Below, piece after piece: positions 25,417 through 32,771 of a stretch of 44,388 nucleotides of DNA (positions are counted from its first letter, which is position 1; each line of letters begins with the position of its first letter). The stretch spans positions 1 through 44,388 of the forward strand of contig JBMFQR010000017.1 of assembly GCA_049968515.1 (NCBI GenBank), in the 5' to 3' direction. The notes below the pieces were generated by a model. It was not told the DNA's origin, made no database searches, and was given only the letters and a program-made list of their open reading frames with translations. This DNA is from JAOACQ01 sp049968515 (lineage in GTDB: Bacteria > Spirochaetota > Brevinematia > Brevinematales > JAOACQ01). The translations under genes and the position numbers were made by a program.

Positions 25417-26250
25417 ATGTCACAAAAAAACTTTAAAATGCGAATAGTGTCTATCGAAAATGACTTTCTTAAAAGCTTACTTGAGAAGGAAAATTTTAGT
25501 TTTTTCCCCCATCAATATGCATTTTTCAGAGCACAAAAAGATAAAATCACCTTAATCCTTTATAAAAATCAGACTTTATTACTTCAGGGCGAAGAGATTT
25601 TTGTAGATAAATATACTGACTTTATCAGACAATATCTAACAACAGATGAAATTGAAGGTGAGACATTAGGCCTTGACGAGTCTGGAAAAGGGGATATTTT
25701 TGGTCCTTTAGTGCTTGCAGGAGTGATAGTTAAAGAACACAAAAAAGAAATTGTAAAGGCTGGAATCGATGATTCAAAGAAACTATCAGATGAAAGGATA
25801 AAGGAGATTTTTTCCAGTCTACAGAATAAGATTATTTACAAAGCAAGGGTCATTGAGCCAGAAGAGTACAATAGACTCTATGAACATTATAAAAATCTCA
25901 ATGAGTTAATGACAGATGAGTACAAAAAGCTTATCCTGTCATTCGATGATGACTTATACAAAAAGATAATTCTTGATAAATATTCACTCTCTAAAAAGCA
26001 AATCTTAAAACTTAAATCTGGCCTTACGAGAAATATAGAAATATACCCTAAAGCTGAAAGAAATTTAGTTGTAGCACTTGCTTCAATAGTGGCAAGATAT
26101 CATTTTATAAGATGGTTTGAAGTTCAGAAAATAGACTTTCTCAAAGGAAGTGGCGAAGAAGCAGTAAAGTTATACAAAATGCTAAAAAAATCTCTTCCAC
26201 AAGAAGATCTATCAAAAATTGCAAAGCTTCATTTTAAACTTAAGATATAG
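25417..26250 (+). CDS. rnhC: Ribonuclease HIII
   Basis: This 277-aa nuclease removes RNA from RNA-DNA hybrids. The catalytic GLDESGKGDIFGPLVLAGV contains D87 and E88. GIDDSKKLSDERI and the later ASIVARYHFIRWFE are further family blocks. The ~75-residue N-terminal domain is the TBP-like substrate-binding extension that distinguishes HIII from HII. The DESGKGD (rather than DE.GRG) form also points to HIII. It follows the alcohol dehydrogenase by 8 bases and ends the operon. RNase HIII is known mainly from Firmicutes, Chlamydiae, Aquificae and some candidate lineages, which is a mild taxonomic hint. Confidence 0.93.
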   Translation: MSQKNFKMRIVSIENDFLKSLLEKENFSFFPHQYAFFRAQKDKITLILYKNQTLLLQGEEIFVDKYTDFIRQYLTTDEIEGETLGLDESGKGDIFGPLVLAGVIVKEHKKEIVKAGIDDSKKLSDERIKEIFSSLQNKIIYKARVIEPEEYNRLYEHYKNLNELMTDEYKKLILSFDDDLYKKIILDKYSLSKKQILKLKSGLTRNIEIYPKAERNLVVALASIVARYHFIRWFEVQKIDFLKGSGEEAVKLYKMLKKSLPQEDLSKIAKLHFKLKI

Positions 26251-26303
26251 GTGCTTAAAAAACACTTTGTTAAGGTTATCTGATCTTTAAACATTAAAAA
26301 AAG

Positions 26304-26332
26304 TTGCTAACTTATTCAAACTAAAATATAAT
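26304..26332 (+). promoter_or_regulatory. Promoter of lysA, upstream of the inverted-repeat element
   Basis: TTGCTA (26304-26309), 17-base spacer, TATAAT (26327-26332), the same sequence pair as the rnpB promoter. The transcript would start near 26339 and run through the hairpin at 26352-26455 before lysA. Confidence 0.75.
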
Positions 26333-26351
26333 CTTATATTCACCTAAAAAA

Positions 26352-26455
26352 CAGATAGTGGCTGTCGAAAAAGTGAAAATCTGTCATTCTGATTCTTCAT
26401 TTTTATTCGGAATGAGAACAAAGAAATTCCCCACTTTTTTGACAGCCACTATCTG
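26352..26455. repeat. MITE-like inverted-repeat element in the lysA leader
   Basis: Two 24-base arms (26352-26375 and 26432-26455) match in inverted orientation at 23 of 24 positions, each beginning CAGATAGTGGCTGTC. The 56-base centre holds a second smaller inverted pair (TCATTCTGA with TCGGAATGA), so the whole 104 bases can fold into one long hairpin. It has no coding capacity. I could not see a clear target-site duplication. Confidence 0.75.
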
Positions 26456-26481
26456 CTTGTAATTTTACTGGAAGGTAAAAG

Positions 26482-27744
26482 ATGGAAATCTATAGTGTCT
26501 TAAACAATGAACTCTATATTGAAGGAATTTCTGCCACCAGCCTTGTAAAAGAATATGGAAGCCCGCTATATGTTTACTCGGGAAATATGATTAAAGAAAG
26601 ATTCAAAGAACTGAAGAATTCAATTGACTATTCAAAAGTCAGAATTCATTATGCAATGAAGGCAAATTCAAATTTAAGAATTCTTGAGATTTTAAGAAAA
26701 GAAGGGGCATATATAGATGCAGTTTCCATAGAGGAGATAGAAATCGCTTTAAGAGCAGGATTCCAACCGGAAAGGATTCTTTTCACAGGTATCAATCTTT
26801 CGATAGATGATATGAGAAAGGCTTTAAAAAAAAGAGTAATGTTAAACATAGGCTCACTTTTACAGCTTAAATTTTATGGAGAGTTCTTTCCCAAAACTAA
26901 GGTTTCAATTAGAATCAACCCGGATTTTGGAGCAGGTCACCATGAGCATGTAATAACTGGAGGAAGGGAAAGTAAGTTTGGAATATTTTGCTCTAAAAAA
27001 GACAAAAAATATATTTCAGAGATTAACAAAATATGCAAAAAGTCTGGCTTAAAGATAGCAGGGATTCATGCACATATTGGTTCTGGAATTCTTGAGGAAA
27101 GCCAATATGTTAAACTTGCAGAAATAATTCTTGAAATAGCCAGAGAATTCGATGAACTTGAGTTCGTAGATATAGGCGGTGGAATAGGAGTGCCTTACAG
27201 GGAAAAAGAAAAAAAATTTGATGCAAAAAGCTTTGGCAAAGATATAGGCAAAATAATGAAAAATTTTGTAAGAGAATATGGAAGTGAAGTTTATCTTGCT
27301 CTTGAGCCGGGGAGATATATTGTATCAGAATCGGGTGTCTTGCTAACAACAGTATATGACATTAAAGAAACTCCAAGGTATAAGTTTGCAGGTGTAGACA
27401 GTGGATTCAATCATCTTATAAGACCAATGGCCTATGGAAGCTATCACAAAATCATTAATGCCTCAAACGTTGAAGATGAAAAGGAAGAGGTTGTAGTATC
27501 TGGCTATCTATGTGAAACCGGCGATGTTTTTACAAGAAACGAAGAAGGTATTGAAAAAAGAGCCATCTCAAAAATTGACGTGGGAAACATTCTTGCAATT
27601 ATGAATGCTGGAGCTTATGGTTACTCTATGGCTTCAAATTATAATTCGAGGCCAAGACCTGCCGAGGTTATGGTATGTAATGGAAGGGCAAGACTTATAA
27701 GAAGAAGGGAAACACTAAAAGATTTGCTTGCAACACAGAAGTGA
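26482..27744 (+). CDS. lysA: Diaminopimelate decarboxylase
   Basis: This 420-aa PLP enzyme (fold III) decarboxylates meso-diaminopimelate to lysine, the last step of the pathway. The PLP lysine is K60 in VRIHYAMKANSN. HAHIGSGI binds the phosphate, VDIGGGIGVPY is the glycine loop, ALEPGRYIVSESG follows, and the active-site cysteine lies in SGYLCETGDVF. The C-terminal GAYGYSMASNYNSRPRPAEV is also classic. TGGAAGG lies before the ATG. No other lysine or DAP genes are adjacent; it is flanked by the hairpin element upstream and a partial copy of its end downstream, so it may have been an insertion hot spot. Confidence 0.95.
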   Translation: MEIYSVLNNELYIEGISATSLVKEYGSPLYVYSGNMIKERFKELKNSIDYSKVRIHYAMKANSNLRILEILRKEGAYIDAVSIEEIEIALRAGFQPERILFTGINLSIDDMRKALKKRVMLNIGSLLQLKFYGEFFPKTKVSIRINPDFGAGHHEHVITGGRESKFGIFCSKKDKKYISEINKICKKSGLKIAGIHAHIGSGILEESQYVKLAEIILEIAREFDELEFVDIGGGIGVPYREKEKKFDAKSFGKDIGKIMKNFVREYGSEVYLALEPGRYIVSESGVLLTTVYDIKETPRYKFAGVDSGFNHLIRPMAYGSYHKIINASNVEDEKEEVVVSGYLCETGDVFTRNEEGIEKRAISKIDVGNILAIMNAGAYGYSMASNYNSRPRPAEVMVCNGRARLIRRRETLKDLLATQK

Positions 27745-27750
27745 AAAATA

Positions 27751-27768
27751 ACAGATAAGTGGCTGACC
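27751..27768 (+). repeat. Partial copy of the inverted-repeat element end
   Basis: ACAGATAAGTGGCTGACC differs from the left end of the element at 26351 (ACAGATAGTGGCTGTCG) by one inserted base and a divergent tail. It starts 7 bases after the lysA stop. No second arm follows. Confidence 0.4.
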
Positions 27769-27807
27769 TAAACTATTTCAAAAATTCATTGGGGGAAACA
27801 AGGTAAA

Positions 27808-28914
27808 ATGAAGGTTCTCTATATTTTCTCCACAAGTATAATCAGTGGTGCAGAATATGTTAGTATAGATTTAATTAAAACAGACAGGCAAAATGAATAT
27901 TTTGTCCTTACTTCTGACATTCCTGAATTGTGTAAGTTATTAGAAGATATTATTCCGGTTTCACATATTTATAAGTCAAAATGGCTGAGGTTACAAAAAG
28001 TTTCTTCTTCTCGAGGTATTTTAAAACTCTTCAGGTTGATTAAAAAAGCCTTTTCAGTTTTTATTGTCAGAAATAAAATAAGGCGCCTTGAAAAAAAAAT
28101 AAAACCAGATTTAATAATTGGGCATAACACTCATGATGCAATTTTCCTTTATAAAAGCTCTACTAAAAAGATTCTACAGGTTTATGATTATCTTACAAAG
28201 ACTTCTCACTTGTATTTTATGGTAAAAAGTAGTTATGAAAATGTGTCTAAATATATTGTGGATTCAACAGGACTTAAAAAAAATCTTGTAAGTGTAGGTT
28301 TAGATGCTTATAAAATTGAAGTTGTTCCCAATTCAATAAGTGTAAAATTAAAAGAACCTAAAAAAATTGCAGAAAAAAGTTTCGTTTTATTATGGATTGG
28401 AAGTTTTGAAGATAGAAAAGACCCACTGGAATTTTTTAAAATATTAGAATTGCTTATTAAGAATAATTTTGAATTTGAAGTAAATTTTGTCTTTAGAAAA
28501 ACAGACCTTTTATATTACGAAAAAAACTTTAATCACATCAATGATTTGTCAAAATATAGAAAGATTAACGTTTTTGAAAATCTTCCAAGAAAAGACCTTG
28601 AAAAGATTTATGAAAGAAGTAATATACTAATTTTCACGAGTAAAGAAGATTCGTGTCCTGTAGTAGTTGTTGAAACTATGTCTTTTGGCATCCCGGTAAT
28701 TTCAAAGGATATAGACGGAGTTTATGAACTTATCGAACCAGGAAAAAATTCATTTCTGTACAAGGAAATAAATGAAATACCTGTTTTTCTTTCTCAGATG
28801 TTATTGAATTATTCTGAGTTTTCAAAAAATGCCCTTGAGACAATAAAAAAAAGTTTTTCCCCTGAGGCTAAATTAAAAAATGTGCAAAAGATATTTAACG
28901 AACTGTTAACTTGA
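27808..28914 (+). CDS. GT4-family glycosyltransferase
   Basis: This 368-aa GT-B fold enzyme, cytoplasmic or membrane-associated, transfers a sugar from a nucleotide donor to a growing surface glycan. The C-terminal half holds the donor domain: VLLWIGSFEDRKDPLEFFKI followed by the GT4 E-x7-E region VVVVETMSFGIPVISKDIDG with VYELIEPGKN. The N-terminal ~180 residues are the acceptor domain and begin MKVLYIFSTSIISGAEYVSI. Donor and acceptor cannot be told from sequence. It opens the polysaccharide cluster; GGGGGAAACAAGG lies before the ATG. The codons are more AT-rich than in the housekeeping genes around, as is usual for such loci. Confidence 0.88.
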   Translation: MKVLYIFSTSIISGAEYVSIDLIKTDRQNEYFVLTSDIPELCKLLEDIIPVSHIYKSKWLRLQKVSSSRGILKLFRLIKKAFSVFIVRNKIRRLEKKIKPDLIIGHNTHDAIFLYKSSTKKILQVYDYLTKTSHLYFMVKSSYENVSKYIVDSTGLKKNLVSVGLDAYKIEVVPNSISVKLKEPKKIAEKSFVLLWIGSFEDRKDPLEFFKILELLIKNNFEFEVNFVFRKTDLLYYEKNFNHINDLSKYRKINVFENLPRKDLEKIYERSNILIFTSKEDSCPVVVVETMSFGIPVISKDIDGVYELIEPGKNSFLYKEINEIPVFLSQMLLNYSEFSKNALETIKKSFSPEAKLKNVQKIFNELLT

Positions 28915-29028
28915 TTTTTCTAATTAATAATAATTTATGTAATTAAAAAATCACATAATTTTTCGAGGTTTAAAGTAAGTTTAAATCTTGAAATTTTTTA
29001 GTTAAGAAAAATTTGTTAGGGATTAAGT

Positions 29029-30138
29029 ATGCAAATTATAAGTATGCAAATTATTTTAATTCACGATGATGAAAAAAGGTATTTTGAATCTTTAGTGAAG
29101 TTGGAAGAAGAAGGTGAGATAAAAATATTTCCTTATCATGTTCATTTTATTAAAACTTTTTTAAAAGGTCTATTGAGAAAAAAAGTCAATTTGAGTATAC
29201 TTGCTTTTAAGACTTTTATTTTTTTCATAAGGAGCTTCTTCATCAAAGATAAAATTATTCTTATAGGAATAGCTCCCTATGATCCTGCTATACTTTTATG
29301 GCAACACCTTACAAAAAGAAACAAAGTTATTTATCATACATCATGGCCTTACTGGGATTTTGAACAGGGAAGTATTAAACCTCTTATCTTTAAAAGGCTT
29401 ATCTTTAAAAACTGGAAAAATTTTATTGAGAGTGAAAATACCTTTATAGTTGCAGTTCTTAATCCCATAAAGAATGAGATATTAAGAAAATTTAGAAAAG
29501 AAGAGGAGAAAATTTTTGTAATTCCCCACTCTGTTGATCTTGAAATATTTAAAAGCACAAATAAAACTAAAAAAGAAAAAGTTGGGGTGCTTTTTGTAGG
29601 TAGACTGGTTTATGAAAAAGGCCTTGAAGACTTAAAGAAAATTATACTACATTTTAAAAATTCGAAAGAAATTTTCTTCGGAATAGTAGGTGATGGAAAA
29701 GATAAAAATATCGTGAAGAATACTTTTGAACTGGAAAACGTAAAATACTACGGTTACTTAAATGATAAAAAGAAATTATCAGAAATTATGAATGAATATG
29801 ATATTTTTCTATTACCTTCCTTCAAAACTGAAAAGTGGGAAGAACTTTTTGGAATATCTATAATTGAGGCAATGGCAAAAGGACTTGTGCCAATAGTTAC
29901 AGATTGTATAGGTCCAAGACATATTGTAGAAGATGGAATTAATGGCTTTGTAGTAAAGCAAAGAGATGTAGAAAAGATGATTGAACAACTAAAATCGCTT
30001 AAGGAAAATGAGAAATTATACTTCAGTTTAAGAATTAACGCTATAAAAGATTCAGAAAAATATAATTTAGAAAAGATACAGGAAGAATGGAAACACTTAA
30101 TTTTTAATAAAATTTCTGCCCGAAGGAAAGTAAAATGA
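29029..30138 (+). CDS. GT4-family glycosyltransferase
   Basis: This 369-aa GT-B glycosyltransferase is a second member of the cluster. The donor domain shows VGVLFVGRLVYEKGLEDLKK and the terminal SIIEAMAKGLVPIVTDCIGP with RHIVEDGINGFVVKQRDVEK. Residues 1-180 include hydrophobic stretches that could attach it to the membrane (LAFKTFIFFIRSFFIKDKII). A 15-base tandem duplication at the start supplies two in-frame ATGs (29029 and 29044). The first has TTAGGGA at the proper distance and is preferred. It overlaps the next gene by four bases. The 114 bases before it hold no gene. Confidence 0.87.
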   Translation: MQIISMQIILIHDDEKRYFESLVKLEEEGEIKIFPYHVHFIKTFLKGLLRKKVNLSILAFKTFIFFIRSFFIKDKIILIGIAPYDPAILLWQHLTKRNKVIYHTSWPYWDFEQGSIKPLIFKRLIFKNWKNFIESENTFIVAVLNPIKNEILRKFRKEEEKIFVIPHSVDLEIFKSTNKTKKEKVGVLFVGRLVYEKGLEDLKKIILHFKNSKEIFFGIVGDGKDKNIVKNTFELENVKYYGYLNDKKKLSEIMNEYDIFLLPSFKTEKWEELFGISIIEAMAKGLVPIVTDCIGPRHIVEDGINGFVVKQRDVEKMIEQLKSLKENEKLYFSLRINAIKDSEKYNLEKIQEEWKHLIFNKISARRKVK

Positions 30139-30992
30139 ATTTTCTGCTTAAAATAAAAAATGAAATTAAAAAAGAATATGTAAGTTATTTAAGAATCAAA
30201 TATGAGAATAAAATAAAAAGAGTAAAAGTAGGCATAGAGATTTCTTCAAAGAAGCCTGAGATTTTAATAAGTCTTACAAGCTATCCGGAAAGGTTTTCTT
30301 ATCTTTATATTACATTGTGTAGTTTATTGCTTCAGACAAAAAAACCCGATAAAATTATACTGTATCTCGTCAAAGACGAAGTCGGTTCAAAAGGGGTTCC
30401 AGATTATATACTAAAATTAAAAGATAAAGGACTTGATGTATATTTTACTGACAAAAACTTACGTTCATACAACAAGTTAATTTTTGCTTTAAAAGATTTT
30501 CCAGATTCAATAATAGTAACCTGTGATGATGATATAATTTATCCACCGAATTTTTTGGAAAACCTTATAATTTCATACAGAAAATATCCTGATACAGTTA
30601 TTGGATACAGATGTCATTACATTATTAAGCAAAACTCTCTGCTTTTACCATACAATAAATGGAATAAATGTAAGATCAATTATCCTCACTTTAATGTTTT
30701 TCCGACAGGAGTAGGAGGAGTATTATATCCTCCAAATATTTTACATAAAGAAGTTTTTAATGAAAAAATATTTAAAAGTATATGTCCTTTAGCAGATGAT
30801 ATATGGTTTAAAGCAATGAGTTTACTAAACAAAAAAAAATCGGTTATGGCATTGAAAAAATGGAAGGAATTTCCAGTGATTCCAGCTTCACAGGATAAAG
30901 CCTTATATAAAATAAATAATGAGGCTGGTTTCAATGACGTTCAGCTAAAAGCAGTATTTGATCATTATGATTTGTATGACTACTTAGAATAA
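30135..30992 (+). CDS. GT2-like glycosyltransferase
   Basis: This 285-aa protein resembles GT-A glycosyltransferases of the GT2 clan. After a positively charged N-terminus the fold starts PEILISLTSYPERFSYLYIT, with the acidic metal/nucleotide motif CDDDIIYPPNFLENLI (DDD at 131-133). A later acidic block is SICPLADDIWFKAMS, where an Asp-Asp could be the catalytic base. Similar proteins of this subtype occur in lipopolysaccharide and capsule loci, with sugars not assigned. Its ATG overlaps the previous stop (ATGA), so it is translated with the GT4 gene. There is no transmembrane segment. Confidence 0.75.
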   Translation: MNFLLKIKNEIKKEYVSYLRIKYENKIKRVKVGIEISSKKPEILISLTSYPERFSYLYITLCSLLLQTKKPDKIILYLVKDEVGSKGVPDYILKLKDKGLDVYFTDKNLRSYNKLIFALKDFPDSIIVTCDDDIIYPPNFLENLIISYRKYPDTVIGYRCHYIIKQNSLLLPYNKWNKCKINYPHFNVFPTGVGGVLYPPNILHKEVFNEKIFKSICPLADDIWFKAMSLLNKKKSVMALKKWKEFPVIPASQDKALYKINNEAGFNDVQLKAVFDHYDLYDYLE

Positions 30993-31024
30993 AAAGTTAT
31001 ATGAAATTTATTGAGGAATAGAAA

Positions 31025-31249
31025 ATGGAAAAAATAATTCCTTTTAACAAACCTTGTCATACTGGCAATGAGAAAAAATATGTTCTTAAAGTAATGAAAA
31101 GTGATAACATTTGTGGTGACAGCAATTTTACCAAAAAATGCCAGCAATGGTTTGAAAACGATCCGCCCTATAAAAAGGCTCTTCTTAATCTTTCCTGTAC
31201 TCATACCCTTGAAATGTGTGCTATTTTGATTGATATAAAACTCTTATAA
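31025..31249 (+). pseudogene. Truncated WecE/DegT-type sugar aminotransferase (first ~74 residues)
   Basis: The frame encodes only the N-terminus of a DegT/DnrJ/EryC1 PLP aminotransferase of the TDP-4-oxo-6-deoxyglucose (WecE) type. IIPFNKPCHTGNEKKYVLKV, SDNICGDSNFTKKCQQWFE and KKALLNLSCTHTLEMCAILI match the opening of that family. A full enzyme is ~370-390 aa with a PLP lysine near residue 180-190. Here the frame stops after IDIKLL, where homologues continue D..PGDEVI.PS.TF. The remainder, including the lysine, is gone, and the flippase starts 11 bases later. A deletion joined to the wzx start is the simplest reading. An amino-deoxy sugar was probably once part of the glycan. Confidence 0.85.
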
Positions 31250-31259
31250 GAGAGAGAAA

Positions 31260-32723
31260 ATGCCATCAATAAAGAAAAATTACTTTTTTAATACTATATT
31301 TATTGTTTTAAACACTCTGATTCCACTTGTAACTATTCCATATCTAAATAGGACCTTAGGGCCTGAAAGCATGGGGAAAGTTACTTTTGCAATTTCCTTC
31401 ATTATGTACTTTTCTACTATTTCAGGTCTTATAAATCCTCTATTTTCAATGAGAGAAATTTCAAAATTCAGGGACATGGCAAACAAGAAAGATAGAATTT
31501 TCTCACAGCTCTTTTTTCTTAATATGCTCATAAAAATATTTACAATAATTATATATTTAGGCATAGTATTTTTTCTTGAAAAAACAAAAACAAACATACT
31601 TTTATACTTTATAATTGGAACCCATCTCTTTTTTGAAATTTTTTCTATTGAGTGGACATATCAGGCTCATGAAGAATATGGAAAAATTGTCTCCAGAAAT
31701 ATTCTTTGTAAGTTAATATCTGTTCTAATGATATTTATGCTTATAAGGAAATCTGGAGATTACTACTGGTATGCGGTATCAACAATAGTAGCAATGAGTT
31801 TACCTTTTCTTTTTAACTTTGTTCTTAAAGGTAATCTTATCAGGTTTAAATTTTCAGAATTAAATTTTTCAGAAATGTTTGGTTTTTTAAAAGGTTCTTT
31901 TTACTTATACCTTTTGAAACTTTTTGAAAATTTCTTCTCCAATATTGACAAGTTGTTGCTTGGATTTATGGCGGGAAATACTTATCTGGGTTTGTATAAT
32001 ATAGCCGATAAGGTTATTCTTTTATCAACCTCATTTTCCACATCACTTACAACTGTTTTGATTCCAAGAATTTCATACCTTTACTACAAAAACGAAATCC
32101 AAAACCTTTATGATAAGCTTGACAAAGCATTTAAGTTCATTTTGTTCATTACGCTACCTCTGATGAGTGGTATATTTGTTGTAGCCCCGGAGATAATTGC
32201 ATTTTTTGGAGATGAAAGGTATTTTTCTTCTATGGTTACTCTTAGAATTCTTTCCTTTAATCTCTTATTGCTAACTCTATGCAATTTTTTAGCATATCAG
32301 ATTAATATTCCTACCGGTAAAGAAAAGTTTAACATTTTTGGCAACATTCTTTCCTTAATCACTGCATTAATATCTATGCCTTTTCTGTCAAAATTCTTTT
32401 ACCATAATGGAGCGGCAATTTCAATGGTTTTGTCCCTAACTATTCAGCTAATTTTCTTATTGATTTTTAGCTGGAAAGTTGCAAAAAATATATTTTTAGA
32501 TATTAAAAATCTAAAATATCTTATAGGTGCTATCATTACAGGGATTACCTTATTTTACACCCAAGGCTTAATTAATATAAAAATAGTGGTAATCCGTTTA
32601 CTCATTTCAGGGCTTGTAGGAGGTATTGTTTATTTGCTGTTTTTAATTTTAATAAAAGATTCTGTTTTATTGGAAATATTCAATGTTATAAAAGAGTATA
32701 TTTCAAAGTTTAAAAAAATATAA
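31260..32723 (+). CDS. wzx: Wzx-type polysaccharide flippase
   Basis: This 487-aa integral membrane protein has about 14 hydrophobic helices (MATE/PST superfamily). It should flip lipid-linked oligosaccharide repeat units across the inner membrane. The opening NYFFNTIFIVLNTLIPLVTI PYLNR-like start and the phrase RTLGPESMGKVTFA are typical of O-antigen flippases. It follows the truncated aminotransferase by 11 bases with GAGAGAGAAA as a weak ribosome site. No Wzy polymerase or Wzz length regulator is recognisable here, so assembly could be completed elsewhere, or the glycan could be short. Confidence 0.9.
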   Translation: MPSIKKNYFFNTIFIVLNTLIPLVTIPYLNRTLGPESMGKVTFAISFIMYFSTISGLINPLFSMREISKFRDMANKKDRIFSQLFFLNMLIKIFTIIIYLGIVFFLEKTKTNILLYFIIGTHLFFEIFSIEWTYQAHEEYGKIVSRNILCKLISVLMIFMLIRKSGDYYWYAVSTIVAMSLPFLFNFVLKGNLIRFKFSELNFSEMFGFLKGSFYLYLLKLFENFFSNIDKLLLGFMAGNTYLGLYNIADKVILLSTSFSTSLTTVLIPRISYLYYKNEIQNLYDKLDKAFKFILFITLPLMSGIFVVAPEIIAFFGDERYFSSMVTLRILSFNLLLLTLCNFLAYQINIPTGKEKFNIFGNILSLITALISMPFLSKFFYHNGAAISMVLSLTIQLIFLLIFSWKVAKNIFLDIKNLKYLIGAIITGITLFYTQGLINIKIVVIRLLISGLVGGIVYLLFLILIKDSVLLEIFNVIKEYISKFKKI

Positions 32724-32771
32724 AACAGCTCTATTTGCAATAAACAAAAATAATATCTTCGGAGGCAACAT

